This document shows positions 33,484-43,384 of a DNA stretch of 45,657 nt, one piece after another. Source of the DNA: an uncultured Alphaproteobacteria bacterium (GTDB taxonomy: Bacteria; Pseudomonadota; Alphaproteobacteria; HIMB59; GCA-002718135). Numbering within the stretch: position 1 is the stretch's first letter; every line of letters begins with the position of its first letter. A program made the translations under genes and the position numbers. The notes beneath the pieces are model-generated. The model was not told where the DNA came from. It worked only from the letters and a program-made list of their open reading frames with translations, and did no database searches. Where the stretch lies: NCBI GenBank assembly GCA_902567855.1, contig CACFOQ010000010.1, positions 1-45,657 on the forward strand. The letters run 5' to 3'.

Positions 33484-34587
33484 ATGAGTTCAGTTTTAAT
33501 AGACGATAATAACTGTTTGTTAATTCAAAGTGATGATCTATCAAAATTTTTGTTACACCCTCAATGGCTTCGAGAAAGATTATCTGAACCAGATTATGTG
33601 GATACAAATAATAAGCAAAGACTTTACGAGCCATCATTATTAAATCAAGATTTAAAAATAATAGAATATTCTTTAGAAGGAAATAATTTAAATATTCATT
33701 TTTCAGATGGCGCAAAAGGCACTTTCTCATTACAGAATTTGTTAGCTGAAATAAGAAAGGTTGATATTATTCCATTAAAAACACCTTGGAAAAATAATTT
33801 TACTAAGTTGCCAATTTTTGATCATGAAAAATTAAGTAATCAGAAAAATTTAATTAAAATGTTAGAAAATTTTCAGCAATTAGGTTTTGTTATTATTTCA
33901 AATATATCAAAAGCTGAAGGTACTGTAACAAAGTTTGCTGAAAGTTTGGGTCCAGTAAGAACAACAAATTTTGGCAAACATTTTGATGTTGTTTCAAAAC
34001 CAGATCCTAATGATTTAGCATATACGAGTCTTGGTCTTACGGCTCATACTGATAATCCTTATAGAAAGCCAATTCCAGGAATTCAAATTTTGCATTGTAT
34101 TGCTAATGAAGCAAAAGGAGGAGATTCTTGTCTTGTTGATGGATTTGCCATAGCTGAGCATTTAAGAGAAACTGACAAAGAGGCCTTTGAAATATTAACT
34201 CAAACAGACGTTTTGTTTAAATTTACTGACAAAGATATACTTTTAGAAAATTATGGCAAATTAATTGAATTAGATGATTTTGGAAACTATGTGCAAAGTA
34301 GATTTAGTGGAAGATTAGATTTTGTAACATATTTAGAGCCAAAAAAATTGGAAAAATTTTATTCTGCAAGAAGAAAAATTTTTAACTTATATGCCTCAAA
34401 AGAATTTGAAATTAATTTTAGATTAGAGGGTGGTATGCTTATGATGTTTGACAACTTAAGAATATTACATGGACGAACTGAGTATGATGTGAGTACTGGC
34501 TTCAGACATTTACAGGGATGTTATATTGATCACGACTCTACTGAAGGTAAGCTTAGATTATTAAAATCTATTAAATTTAATGAGTAA
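33484..34587 (+). CDS. 2-Oxoglutarate/Fe(II) dioxygenase, gamma-butyrobetaine hydroxylase-like
   Basis: A 367-residue TauD/BBOX-type dioxygenase. Iron ligands are H188 and D190 (AHTD) and H329 (ILHGRTEY). Residues about 15-95 form the N-terminal DUF971-like domain found in gamma-butyrobetaine and trimethyllysine hydroxylases (HPQWLRERL). The cysteines that bind zinc in classical BBOX (a CxCxxC just after WLRD) are missing; the chain has LSEPDYVDTNNKQRLY instead. The enzyme hydroxylates carbon next to an amine or acid using 2-oxoglutarate and O2. Carnitine synthesis is possible, but the missing zinc site and the neighbouring ureohydrolase fit another amino-acid-like substrate such as a guanidino acid. 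Confidence 0.87.
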   Translation: MSSVLIDDNNCLLIQSDDLSKFLLHPQWLRERLSEPDYVDTNNKQRLYEPSLLNQDLKIIEYSLEGNNLNIHFSDGAKGTFSLQNLLAEIRKVDIIPLKTPWKNNFTKLPIFDHEKLSNQKNLIKMLENFQQLGFVIISNISKAEGTVTKFAESLGPVRTTNFGKHFDVVSKPDPNDLAYTSLGLTAHTDNPYRKPIPGIQILHCIANEAKGGDSCLVDGFAIAEHLRETDKEAFEILTQTDVLFKFTDKDILLENYGKLIELDDFGNYVQSRFSGRLDFVTYLEPKKLEKFYSARRKIFNLYASKEFEINFRLEGGMLMMFDNLRILHGRTEYDVSTGFRHLQGCYIDHDSTEGKLRLLKSIKFNE

Positions 34588-34601
34588 TTTAAAAAATTAA
34601 A

Positions 34602-36077
34602 TTATCTGATTATAAAAGGATCATCAATTTCTTTTGTTGAGGTATTAATCCAAGTAGTTTTTGTATTGGAATAATCTTTCATTACCTCTAATCCTGACTC
34701 TCTACCATACCCACTATTTTTAAATCCACCAAATGGAGCAATTGGAGAAATAAGTCTATAAGTATTAACAAATACAATTCCTGCTTGTACAGCTTTTGAA
34801 ACTCTCATTGCTATTCCATTATTTTCTGTAAATATTCCAGCTGCAAGCCCAAAACTATTATCATTCATTAATTTAATTGCATTTTCTTCATCTTTAAATT
34901 TCATTACAGATAAAACTGGACCAAATAATTCATTCTCTGCAACAGGCAAATTATGATTTGCACACTCAATTATTGTAGGCTCAAAATAATAACCATTTTT
35001 AAATTTATCAACTTTATTTCCTCCAGTAATTATTTTACCTCCTAATTCCTTTGTTTGTTTAATTTTTTCTTCTATATTTTGTAATTGATTTAAAGTAGCA
35101 AGGGGTCCTAGTTGAGTTGTAGTTGATAAAGGATCGCCAATTTCAATTTCTTCTACTCTATTTTTTAATTCCTTTAAATATTCATCATAAATTTCTTCTT
35201 GCAAATAAAGTCTTGAACCAGCAATACAACTTTGACCACCTGCCCCGAATATACTTGCCATAATTCCATTAATAGCGTTGTTTTTACGAGCATCTTTAAA
35301 AACTACTACTGGACTTTTTCCACCAAGTTCTAGAGATATTTGAGATAAATTTTCTGCAGAGTTTCTAACAATATGTTTTGCTGTATGGACACCTCCTGTA
35401 AATGCTATTTTATTAATTTTTGGATGCGAAGTAAGTAACTTGCTACAAGTATCTGCAAAACCAGTTATAATATTTACTACACCTTTTGGTATTCCAACTT
35501 TATCAATAATTTTTGCAAATTCTAATAATGGAGTAGGGGCAATTTCTGATGCCTTAATAATAATAGTATTACCCATTGCTAAGGCTGGAGCAAGTTTGAC
35601 TGCAGTGAGAAACATTTGTGAGTTCCATGGTATTATCGCAGCAACAACACCAACAGGAACTCTGGTGGTGAAAACATGCATATCTTCTTTATCTATTGGA
35701 AGCGTTGATCCTTCAATTTTGTCAACCAATCCAGCATAGTAATAATAATATTCAGCGATATAATTTGCCTGAAATCTTGTTTCTTTAAATAATTTCCCAG
35801 TATCTTTTGTTTCTATTGTTCCAAGTAATTCTGCTTTCTCCTTAAGTTGATCACCAATTGCTCTTAAATAGTTTGCTCTTTTACTAGGAAAAATTTTTGA
35901 CCATTCTCCATAAAAAGCATTATGCGCTGACTCTACGGCTGCATTTACTTCATACTCTTCCGCGAGTGAAATTTCTGCAAATTCCTTTTCAGTCGATGGA
36001 TCAACAGACTTAAAAGATTTACCTAATTTAGATTCAGTGAATTCACCGTTTATATAATTTTTAAACTGCTGCATCAA
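34602..36077 (-). CDS. NAD(P)-dependent aldehyde dehydrogenase
   Basis: A 491-residue ALDH. N152 (PWNSQ), K175, E250 (LELGGKSP) and C284 (GGQSCIAGS) are the catalytic and cofactor residues. The FTGGVHTAKHI segment is the NAD-binding motif with the usual serine replaced (GGV). The length is normal. It shows the overall look of betaine-aldehyde/aminoaldehyde and hydroxymuconic-semialdehyde dehydrogenases; PuuC-like use on aminoaldehydes is possible. It overlaps the end of galK by four bases (36074-36077) and shares its operon, which would fit oxidation of a sugar-derived aldehyde. It converges on the dioxygenase gene across a 14-base gap. Confidence 0.93.
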   Translation of the reverse strand: MMQQFKNYINGEFTESKLGKSFKSVDPSTEKEFAEISLAEEYEVNAAVESAHNAFYGEWSKIFPSKRANYLRAIGDQLKEKAELLGTIETKDTGKLFKETRFQANYIAEYYYYYAGLVDKIEGSTLPIDKEDMHVFTTRVPVGVVAAIIPWNSQMFLTAVKLAPALAMGNTIIIKASEIAPTPLLEFAKIIDKVGIPKGVVNIITGFADTCSKLLTSHPKINKIAFTGGVHTAKHIVRNSAENLSQISLELGGKSPVVVFKDARKNNAINGIMASIFGAGGQSCIAGSRLYLQEEIYDEYLKELKNRVEEIEIGDPLSTTTQLGPLATLNQLQNIEEKIKQTKELGGKIITGGNKVDKFKNGYYFEPTIIECANHNLPVAENELFGPVLSVMKFKDEENAIKLMNDNSFGLAAGIFTENNGIAMRVSKAVQAGIVFVNTYRLISPIAPFGGFKNSGYGRESGLEVMKDYSNTKTTWINTSTKEIDDPFIIR

Positions 36078-37144
36078 ACCTCAAATATATTTTTATTATC
36101 ATAATATTTGCTCATATTTGTTTTCCACTCATAATAGTTGTTTTTGTGTATTAGTGACACAGTGAATCCTCCAAATCCTCCTCCGGTTAATCTTGCACCC
36201 TCTGCTCCAGATGTATTTGATCTTTCAACAATCAAATCAACATCTTCAGTTGAAGCTTCAAAATCTTTTGAATATGATTGATGGCTTTCATTCATTAACT
36301 TTCCAAATGATTTAATATCTTTATTTAATATATACCCCTTTGCTTCGAGGACCCTAGCATTTTCAGTAATAACATGTCTTGCTCTTTTTAATATTAATTC
36401 ATCTTTTATTTTATTTTGATCAAATTGCCCTGGTTTAATTGAACCTAAATATTCTGTGCCAAGATACTCTTCAGCCTTTTTAAGTTGGTTATACCTTTCA
36501 TTATATGCACTATCTCTAAGATTTCTTTGTACCTCAGAGTCTACTAAACAAAAAACCCAATTATCTGGTAGGTCTATCAATTCAAATTTTAAACTTAAAC
36601 AATCTAAAAAAAAAGCTTTTCTGTGAATGCCAATTGAGGAAACCATTTGATCCATGATCCCTCCTGAAACACCTATATAATTACGTTCAACTTTTTGAGC
36701 TAAAATTGCAATATGTTTTTCTGTGTATTCAGTATTAAAAAAACTATTTAGTGACTTTAAAACGGCAACGCAAAGAGCTGATGATGATGAAATGCCACGA
36801 CCTATTGGAATAGTTGAGGATATATAAATATTTAAATGAGTATTAGGTATGTTTTTGTTTTCATCATAAAATACAAATAAAGAACCTTTTACATAATCAA
36901 CCCATTTATTATTTTTTGACTTAATAAAGTCAGTAAAATTTATTTGCTCGTTAAAATGTTCAGAATAAACTTGATATTTTTTGTTTTCATTTTTTGAAAT
37001 TTGAATAGTTGTTTTAAAATTTAAAAGAGATGGCAAAACATACCCTCCTGTATAATCAGTATGCTCACCTATTAAATTTACTCTTGCATGCGCACTGTTA
37101 ACAACTGAAAAATCAGTATGAAATATATCTTTAAAACTCTTCAT
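36074..37144 (-). CDS. galK: Galactokinase (GHMP kinase family)
   Basis: A 356-residue GHMP kinase. ARVNLIGEHTDYTGGYVLP (20-38) is the GalK signature with R21, E27 and D30; PIGRGISSSSAL (113-124) is the ATP-binding loop; D165 in GGIMDQMVSS is the catalytic base; LTGGGFGGF near residue 320 is motif 3. It phosphorylates galactose at C1. Some GalK-like enzymes prefer N-acetylgalactosamine, which the neighbouring hexosaminidase would release, so the substrate is open. No galT, galE or galM is present here. It is divergent from the hexosaminidase gene with only a 25-base gap, so the two promoters must overlap the coding starts. Confidence 0.9.
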   Translation of the reverse strand: MKSFKDIFHTDFSVVNSAHARVNLIGEHTDYTGGYVLPSLLNFKTTIQISKNENKKYQVYSEHFNEQINFTDFIKSKNNKWVDYVKGSLFVFYDENKNIPNTHLNIYISSTIPIGRGISSSSALCVAVLKSLNSFFNTEYTEKHIAILAQKVERNYIGVSGGIMDQMVSSIGIHRKAFFLDCLSLKFELIDLPDNWVFCLVDSEVQRNLRDSAYNERYNQLKKAEEYLGTEYLGSIKPGQFDQNKIKDELILKRARHVITENARVLEAKGYILNKDIKSFGKLMNESHQSYSKDFEASTEDVDLIVERSNTSGAEGARLTGGGFGGFTVSLIHKNNYYEWKTNMSKYYDNKNIFEV

Positions 37145-37169
37145 AAACTAAATATATAAATTATTGATA

Positions 37170-39032
37170 ATGAAAATAAACTCAATTTTTACTAAAAATA
37201 ATAAATTAAAAATATCCATTTTTAATAACCAATATAAGCATGGTGATTTTAAAATTTGTTTTTCTCTGATTTATTCTATTCAAGAAATTGATGGTGGAAC
37301 AATTTCAAAAAAAATTGGCAGATACTATGAAATATTCTCTGAACAGGATGAAGTAACTCTTACACTACAGGAACCAAGGATAGGCTCTTATAATCTTTCA
37401 TGCGGCCCTGAGGGATTGTTTGTTTTAGGAAAAAATGATCAAATTATAGAGTGCAAAATTGATCTCTTAAAATTTGAAAGCCCTATACCTCAAATTTTAT
37501 ATTCTGATGATCATGATAAAATATTTGATCCAGTAATCCCGCTCCCTAATATTTCAAAATTAGAAAAAGAGACTATTCATATTAAAAATTTAGATTTTAA
37601 AATACCTTCAGATGAAAAAGATTTTTTTAAAAATTTTGATAATTTACTAGAAGTATCTAATATAAGATTTAATTTATCAGCGGGACATTCTATAGTTTTG
37701 AATAAACAAAACTTAAGATCTGAAGAATATAAAATTAAAATTAAGAAAGATTCAATTTTGATTGAGTATTCTGATTATGGAGGAAAGTTTTATTCAATAA
37801 TAACCCTGATACAACTTATAAACTTTTATAATACAAATTTACCTCTTGGATGTATTGAAGATAGACCAGCTTTAAATTGGAGAGGTATGCATTTAGATTG
37901 TGCGAGACAATTTTATACCATTGATGAAATAAAAAGACTTATGGACTATATGTGTTTTTTTAAATTAAATCGTTTTCATTGGCATTTAACAGACAATGAA
38001 GCTTGGAGAATTGAATTAGAGTGTTATCCTAATTTAACAAAAGTGGGTGCATTTAGAGGTTATAATCATTCAATTCCACCTTTCTATGGCACTGGTTACA
38101 ATAAAACGGGAGGTTATTATTCTCGCAATCAAATCAATGAATTGATTGTGTATGCAAAACAAAGAAATATTGAAATTATGCCTGAGATTGATTTACCAGC
38201 ACACTCTTGGACATTGCTTCAAGTTATGCCTGAGTTAAGAGACTCAAGCTCCAATATAATTTCAGAAGACGTAGGTAATTATACTAATAATACAATTAAT
38301 CCTGCATTAGAGGAGACAAACATTTTTTTACAAAATATTTTAGAAGAGTTAAGCAAAATATTTTCATTTAACATAATTCATGTTGGAGTTGATGAAAGAC
38401 CAAAAGAGTCATGGGAGGGATCACCCAAAGTAATTAAATATATGAAAAAAAATAATATTGAGTCGTTTGATGAATTGCAAGATCATTACATGAACAATAT
38501 CATTAGTATTCTAAAAAATTCAAATAAACTAACAGCAGCTTGGAACGAGGCTGCACTACCTCCTCATAATGATATTGGTTCTGCTGGAAGTGGAGGAAAA
38601 GTTGATAAAAATTGCATTATATTTGCTTGGGAGCATCCTGATGTCGGATTAATGTCTGTAAAAAAAGGTTTTAAAACAGTTCTTTGTCCTGGTAATAAAA
38701 CATATTTTGATATGGCTTACAATAACTCTACATATGAAAGAGGAATTTGTTGGGCTGCCACAATAGAAGTAAAAGAAGTTTTTGATTGGAATCCTCTTCA
38801 AGATTATGAACCTGATGATTTAGAAAATGTGTTAGGTATTCAGGGTCAACTTTGGTCAGAAACAATTACAGATAAAGAACACTTTGATAAAATGATTAAC
38901 CCTCGTCTTTCTGCGCTTGCAGAAATAGCTTGGTGCACAAAAGCAAAAAGATCATGGGTTCAATTTAGATCATCGTTAATAAATAATTTAGAATATTTAT
39001 CAAAATTGGGGTGGAAGTTTCATAATTTTTAG
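37170..39032 (+). CDS. Beta-N-acetylhexosaminidase (glycoside hydrolase family 20)
   Basis: A 620-residue GH20 enzyme from ATG 37170; a TTG at 37164 would add two residues. NWRGMHLDCARQFYTIDEIKR and NRFHWHLTDNEAWRIE mark the barrel start, and D408-E409 in HVGVDE is the catalytic pair of the substrate-assisted mechanism. The region before about residue 220 is the usual N-terminal alpha/beta domain. No signal peptide is seen, so it likely acts in the cytoplasm on imported chitobiose-like or other GlcNAc/GalNAc oligosaccharides. It is followed by a Gfo/Idh/MocA dehydrogenase and a sugar ABC importer in the same direction. Together they look like a hexosaminide uptake and breakdown operon. Confidence 0.9.
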   Translation: MKINSIFTKNNKLKISIFNNQYKHGDFKICFSLIYSIQEIDGGTISKKIGRYYEIFSEQDEVTLTLQEPRIGSYNLSCGPEGLFVLGKNDQIIECKIDLLKFESPIPQILYSDDHDKIFDPVIPLPNISKLEKETIHIKNLDFKIPSDEKDFFKNFDNLLEVSNIRFNLSAGHSIVLNKQNLRSEEYKIKIKKDSILIEYSDYGGKFYSIITLIQLINFYNTNLPLGCIEDRPALNWRGMHLDCARQFYTIDEIKRLMDYMCFFKLNRFHWHLTDNEAWRIELECYPNLTKVGAFRGYNHSIPPFYGTGYNKTGGYYSRNQINELIVYAKQRNIEIMPEIDLPAHSWTLLQVMPELRDSSSNIISEDVGNYTNNTINPALEETNIFLQNILEELSKIFSFNIIHVGVDERPKESWEGSPKVIKYMKKNNIESFDELQDHYMNNIISILKNSNKLTAAWNEAALPPHNDIGSAGSGGKVDKNCIIFAWEHPDVGLMSVKKGFKTVLCPGNKTYFDMAYNNSTYERGICWAATIEVKEVFDWNPLQDYEPDDLENVLGIQGQLWSETITDKEHFDKMINPRLSALAEIAWCTKAKRSWVQFRSSLINNLEYLSKLGWKFHNF

Positions 39033-39061
39033 TATTATGATTATTATTTTAGGACGATAAA

Positions 39062-40207
39062 ATGAAAATTGGAGCAGTAGGACTAGGAAACAGAATAGCA
39101 CATATATATCATGAATTATCTCAAATTAACAAAGATGCTGAATTAATTGCCTATACTGATCCTTTGCCGATAGGTAGGGAATATGCAGAAAAAAATAATT
39201 TTTTTCCTAAAAAAAGTTACCCTACTCTAAAAGAAATGATTAGTAGTGAATCTCTTGATTTACTTATGATTGGATCACCAAATCATTTGCATTTAGAACA
39301 CATAAAAGAAGGACTATCTTCAGGTTTAAAAATTTTTGCCGAAAAACCAATTGTAGTTGATGAAAATCAAACTGTTGAATTAGCTAAACTTATTAAAGAA
39401 TATGGAAGAGATAAAATTCTCGTTGGATTAGTCTTACGTTACTCTCAACATGCTAGATCTGTTAGAGATTTAATTAATAGAGATATAATTGGTAACGTTA
39501 TATCAATAGAGGCATCTGAACACATTATGCCCTGGCACGGAGGTTTCTTTATGCGGAATTGGAGAAGAAAAGAAAAATATTCTGGAGGTTTTATGTTAGA
39601 AAAATGCTGCCACGATATTGATTTCTACTCCATGATTACAAATAGTAGGCCAATCAAAGTAGCTAGTTTTGGAGGAAGAAATTCATTTATTCCCAATAAT
39701 CAACCTAAAGATTCAATTGAAGAATATACAAGATATAATTTAAAGGGATGGGAGGCAAATGAAAAAGTATTTGATAGTGATGCAGATATAGTTGATCATC
39801 AAGTTGCTATTATTGAATATGAGAATGGTGCAACTTTAGCTTTTCATACTAACATGCGTGTACCAGATGAATTCAGAAGATTTGCTGTTATTGGAACTAA
39901 TGGGATGGTTGAAGGAGATTTTGTAAGAGGTTTTTTAAAAGCTCATGATCAAAAAAATAATATAATATTAGATGAAAATTATGGAGCAGCTTTTGGTATG
40001 ATAAAAGGTCATTATGGTGCAGATAGTTTAATGCTCAAAGATATTAATGCACATTTAATTAATTCTGAATCATCGCCATTGCCAGTTGGAGTAATAGATT
40101 GTATGGAAGCAGGAATTGTTGCCATGAAGATAGATGAATCAAGAAAAAGTGGTAAAATAATTGATATAAGACCTACGTGGAAAAATATAGATAGTATTCT
40201 TGGTTAA
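39062..40207 (+). CDS. Gfo/Idh/MocA family oxidoreductase
   Basis: A 381-residue dehydrogenase. AVGLGNR at the N-terminus is the NAD(P) loop; AEKPIVVDE holds the catalytic lysine; EKCCHDIDFYSMI contains the catalytic-domain HD pair. It is longer than IolG and of a different subgroup from the three family members at the left edge. The position, 29 bases after the hexosaminidase and two bases before a sugar permease, suggests it oxidises or isomerises the sugar carried by this importer. Substrate not known. Confidence 0.9.
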   Translation: MKIGAVGLGNRIAHIYHELSQINKDAELIAYTDPLPIGREYAEKNNFFPKKSYPTLKEMISSESLDLLMIGSPNHLHLEHIKEGLSSGLKIFAEKPIVVDENQTVELAKLIKEYGRDKILVGLVLRYSQHARSVRDLINRDIIGNVISIEASEHIMPWHGGFFMRNWRRKEKYSGGFMLEKCCHDIDFYSMITNSRPIKVASFGGRNSFIPNNQPKDSIEEYTRYNLKGWEANEKVFDSDADIVDHQVAIIEYENGATLAFHTNMRVPDEFRRFAVIGTNGMVEGDFVRGFLKAHDQKNNIILDENYGAAFGMIKGHYGADSLMLKDINAHLINSESSPLPVGVIDCMEAGIVAMKIDESRKSGKIIDIRPTWKNIDSILG

Positions 40208-40209
40208 AA

Positions 40210-41115
40210 ATGAAAATGAAAACTAAACTTAGGTCATATAATTCTCCTACTTTTTTAGCTTATGCTCTCATAGCTCCTGCTGCTATTTATATTTTATGTA
40301 TTGTTGCTTGGCCATTAATTGAAACTGTTAGATTATCTTTTACTAATTCAAGTTTAGCTGGAGAAGAATATATTGGTTTTGAAAATTATGAAAAAATGAT
40401 TTCGAGTAAAAAATTTAATAAAATTGTTATTAGAACTTTTGTTTGGATGTTTTTTTCTGTGAGTCTAAAATTAATAATTGGTTTAATAGGTGCAGTATTA
40501 CTAAACGCGAATGTATTTGGAAGATCAGCTTTTAGAGTTTTAGTAATGCCTCCATGGGTAGTCCCCATAGCCATTGGAATGCTTGGTTGGCTTTGGTTAT
40601 ATAATGGATATTTTGGAATAATCGCAGGAGTTGGAATGAGGACAGGAATATTAGACGGACCTTTTGGATTTCTAGCTTATAAACAAAGCGCTTTTATTTC
40701 AACAGTAATAGCTGATGTTTGGGTTGGTGTACCTATGGTAACAGTTTTTTTTCTTGCAGCTATGCAAGGTGTTCCAAAAGATTTATATGAAGCAGCCTAT
40801 TGTGATGGCGCTTCAAGATGGTCACGATTTTTTAGAATTACATTACCTCAAATAACACCTGTTATTGTGACTATGTCAATACTGTCTGCTATTTGGACAT
40901 TTAATTCCTTTGAAATTATTTGGATTTTAACTGAAGGAGGGCCAAGAGGAGCAACAACAACACTTATTATTGATACTTATAAGCAAGCTTTAGGTAACTA
41001 TAAATTTGGAAGAGGCGCTGCAAGGGCAGTTGTAGTAATGATTTTGTTAACTTTATTTGCAGGCTTTTATTTAGCTTTACTTGCGAGGATAAACAAAAGG
41101 GTAGCTCATGAATAA
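40210..41115 (+). CDS. Sugar ABC transporter permease (MalF/UgpA type)
   Basis: A 301-residue inner-membrane protein with about six hydrophobic segments. The EAA loop YEAAYCDGASRWSRFFRITLPQ is the contact site for the ATPase. The N-terminal basic stretch and first helix (PTFLAYALIAPAAIYILCIV) match the MalF-type CUT1 family without the large periplasmic loop. It begins two bases after the dehydrogenase stop and overlaps the next permease by 8 bases, which indicates coupled translation. Confidence 0.93.
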   Translation: MKMKTKLRSYNSPTFLAYALIAPAAIYILCIVAWPLIETVRLSFTNSSLAGEEYIGFENYEKMISSKKFNKIVIRTFVWMFFSVSLKLIIGLIGAVLLNANVFGRSAFRVLVMPPWVVPIAIGMLGWLWLYNGYFGIIAGVGMRTGILDGPFGFLAYKQSAFISTVIADVWVGVPMVTVFFLAAMQGVPKDLYEAAYCDGASRWSRFFRITLPQITPVIVTMSILSAIWTFNSFEIIWILTEGGPRGATTTLIIDTYKQALGNYKFGRGAARAVVVMILLTLFAGFYLALLARINKRVAHE

Positions 41116-41947
41116 ATATACAATTTTAGAAAAATTATTAATTTATTTTGGAATTTTAATATTTATGACATTTATTCTTTTACCTTTTGTTGAAATGTTT
41201 TATGCCTCTTTAAGGCCTTTAGACCATTTATTTAGATCACCTTATCAATTTTATTCAGATGATCTTTCATTTTGGGCATATAGTGAAATGTGGAAAACTG
41301 TTCCTATGCTTGGACGTTACATTTTTAATAGTTTTTTTCTTGCAACGGTAACTTCTTTATTAACTTTATTATTTGTTATTCCAGCAGCTTATTCATATGC
41401 AAGATTCAATTTTCCTGCAAAGAATACTAGTTTGTATCTTTTACTTGCAATTAATATGTTTTCTGGTGCTGTACTATTAATACCGTTATATAAATTATTA
41501 AGAACATTTGGTTTGTTAAATACTTATCAAGCAATGATAGTTCCAGGAGTAGCTTTTTTAATTCCTACTTCAATTTGGTTATTAAAATCATATTTTGAAA
41601 AAATTCCAATTGAATTAGAAGAAGCTGCCTTTTGTGATGGAGCTACAAGAATTCAAATACTTAGACATGTTATAGCTCCTTTAAGTACACCTGGTTTAGT
41701 TGTTGTAGGTATCTATGCATTTATAGGTTCGTATGCTCAACAATTTTTATTTGCAATTTCATTTAATCAAAAGAAAGAATTTATGCCTATACCTGCAGGT
41801 CTTTATGAATTTATTGGTTACACTACTGTTAAATGGAATGAAATGATGGCTGCTTCCTTAGTAGGTATAGCTCCTGTTCTCCTTGTTTTTTTATTTTTAC
41901 AAAAGTATATTGTGGAAGGATTAACAGCAGGAGCTGTAAAAAACTAG
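41108..41947 (+). CDS. Sugar ABC transporter permease (MalG/UgpE type)
   Basis: A 279-residue inner-membrane protein with six hydrophobic segments and the EAA loop ELEEAAFCDGATRIQILRHV. It pairs with the MalF-type permease in a CUT1 importer. It starts 8 bases inside the previous gene. The matching ATPase is not in the window; CUT1 systems often share an ATPase encoded elsewhere. Confidence 0.93.
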   Translation: MNKYTILEKLLIYFGILIFMTFILLPFVEMFYASLRPLDHLFRSPYQFYSDDLSFWAYSEMWKTVPMLGRYIFNSFFLATVTSLLTLLFVIPAAYSYARFNFPAKNTSLYLLLAINMFSGAVLLIPLYKLLRTFGLLNTYQAMIVPGVAFLIPTSIWLLKSYFEKIPIELEEAAFCDGATRIQILRHVIAPLSTPGLVVVGIYAFIGSYAQQFLFAISFNQKKEFMPIPAGLYEFIGYTTVKWNEMMAASLVGIAPVLLVFLFLQKYIVEGLTAGAVKN

Positions 41948-42051
41948 AAAAACAGTCCCTTTTTTTTTAAAAATAAACAATATTCTTACTTGATACACTT
42001 CTAGTATTAACTTAATCATAATAGTTATAAATATAATTATACGGAGGAAAT

Positions 42052-43263
42052 ATGAAATTTACCTTTATTAAAACAACACTTATTGCTTTTGTAGTGACTC
42101 TGTTTAGCTCATTTCATTTAATGGCTACAGACATGCATGGTGTTATGTGTGGTGGTGAAATTCGACCTGCAGACCAAGCTGTAGTAGATCAATTTATGGC
42201 AGATAATCCTGGTGTTAATGTTACTATGGAAGCTGTTCCTTGGGGAACTTGCCAAGATAAAGTTATAAACTTGGCCATAGCAGGAGATCCTGTGAGTTTT
42301 TCTTATGTAGGATCAAGAACTCTAAAAGGTTTAGCTGAAAATGGACATATTGTTGCTGTTAATATTCCTGATTCACAAAAGAAAATGTATCAACCAGGTA
42401 TATTAGACACAGTATCTTACAAAGGGGAAATTTGGGGATACCCTCATGCTTTTTCTACAAAAGCCCTTTTTATGAATTGTGGTATTCTTGAACAAGCTGG
42501 TTTAGCTTGCAATGGCCCACAGTCTTGGGATGAGCTTTATGCAATGGCTGAAACTATTAAAAATAATACAGGAATTGCAGGTATTGGTTTAACCGGAAAA
42601 GATTTTGATAATACTATGCATCAATTTTTGAACTATCTTTATAGTAATGGGGGACAAGTAATTGATCCTGATACTAATGAAATAACTTTAGATAGTCCGA
42701 ATACTGTTGAAACTTTAGAGTTTTATGCAAAGTTAGCAAATGTTTCTCAAGAAGGACCGTTAGCTTGGGAACGTTCCCAGTTAACTGAACTATTTAATGA
42801 TGAAAAAATAGCTATGTATATCAATGGTCCTTGGGGAGCTGGGCAACATAAAGAAGAACTTAGTGTGAAAACTGTAAGAATTCCTGCTGGTCCAAATGGT
42901 AGCCAAGGAACACTTTTAATCACTGATAGTGTTGCAGTCTTTAATAATACTGGTCATGAAGATATGGCGAGTGCTCTTGTAGCTCAGCTTACTTCAGGTG
43001 ATGCTCAATATGATTTAGATACTAGTTGGGGTCTAACTCCAATTATGCAATATCCTCAAATTGGTAAGGTAGCGCCATACAATACAGATTATTGGATGAT
43101 GTTTATTGATGCCATTGCAGATGGAGGTCCTGAACCTCTATTTGTAGATTATAAAGCTTTTCAATCAGTTATGAATTCTATGATTCAAGGAGCAATTCTT
43201 GGAGAAGGAGATGCGGCTGATTTAGTTGCTGAAGCAGCTGAAGAATTGGAAGAGTATAAATAG
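42052..43263 (+). CDS. Sugar ABC transporter substrate-binding protein (MalE/UgpB type)
   Basis: A 403-residue secreted protein. Residues 1-25 are a signal peptide (basic start, hydrophobic core, cut near HLMA). The rest is a type 1 CUT1 binding protein (YKGEIWGYPHAFSTKALFMN, the hinge region, and MYINGPWGAG). ACGGAGGAAAT is a strong ribosome site. The gene lies 104 bases after the permease, a gap long enough for its own promoter, and ends in a terminator. The genes around it (GH20, Gfo/Idh, galK) suggest a hexosamine or galactose-containing sugar. Confidence 0.92.
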   Translation: MKFTFIKTTLIAFVVTLFSSFHLMATDMHGVMCGGEIRPADQAVVDQFMADNPGVNVTMEAVPWGTCQDKVINLAIAGDPVSFSYVGSRTLKGLAENGHIVAVNIPDSQKKMYQPGILDTVSYKGEIWGYPHAFSTKALFMNCGILEQAGLACNGPQSWDELYAMAETIKNNTGIAGIGLTGKDFDNTMHQFLNYLYSNGGQVIDPDTNEITLDSPNTVETLEFYAKLANVSQEGPLAWERSQLTELFNDEKIAMYINGPWGAGQHKEELSVKTVRIPAGPNGSQGTLLITDSVAVFNNTGHEDMASALVAQLTSGDAQYDLDTSWGLTPIMQYPQIGKVAPYNTDYWMMFIDAIADGGPEPLFVDYKAFQSVMNSMIQGAILGEGDAADLVAEAAEELEEYK

Positions 43264-43277
43264 ACAAATTTTAAAAT

Positions 43278-43307
43278 AAGGACTGCCTTTTGGCAGTCCT
43301 TTTTATT
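43278..43307 (+). terminator. Intrinsic terminator after the sugar-binding-protein gene
   Basis: AAGGACTGCC (43278-43287), loop TTTT, GGCAGTCCTT (43292-43301), then more T. A 10-bp GC-rich stem 15 bases after the stop. It ends the hexosaminide importer operon. Confidence 0.92.
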
Positions 43308-43384
43308 TAGTATAAAAATTTTCTAAACAATTTTGATATTTAATAGATAATAATCTTAAATTATTAATGTATATATAATATTCA

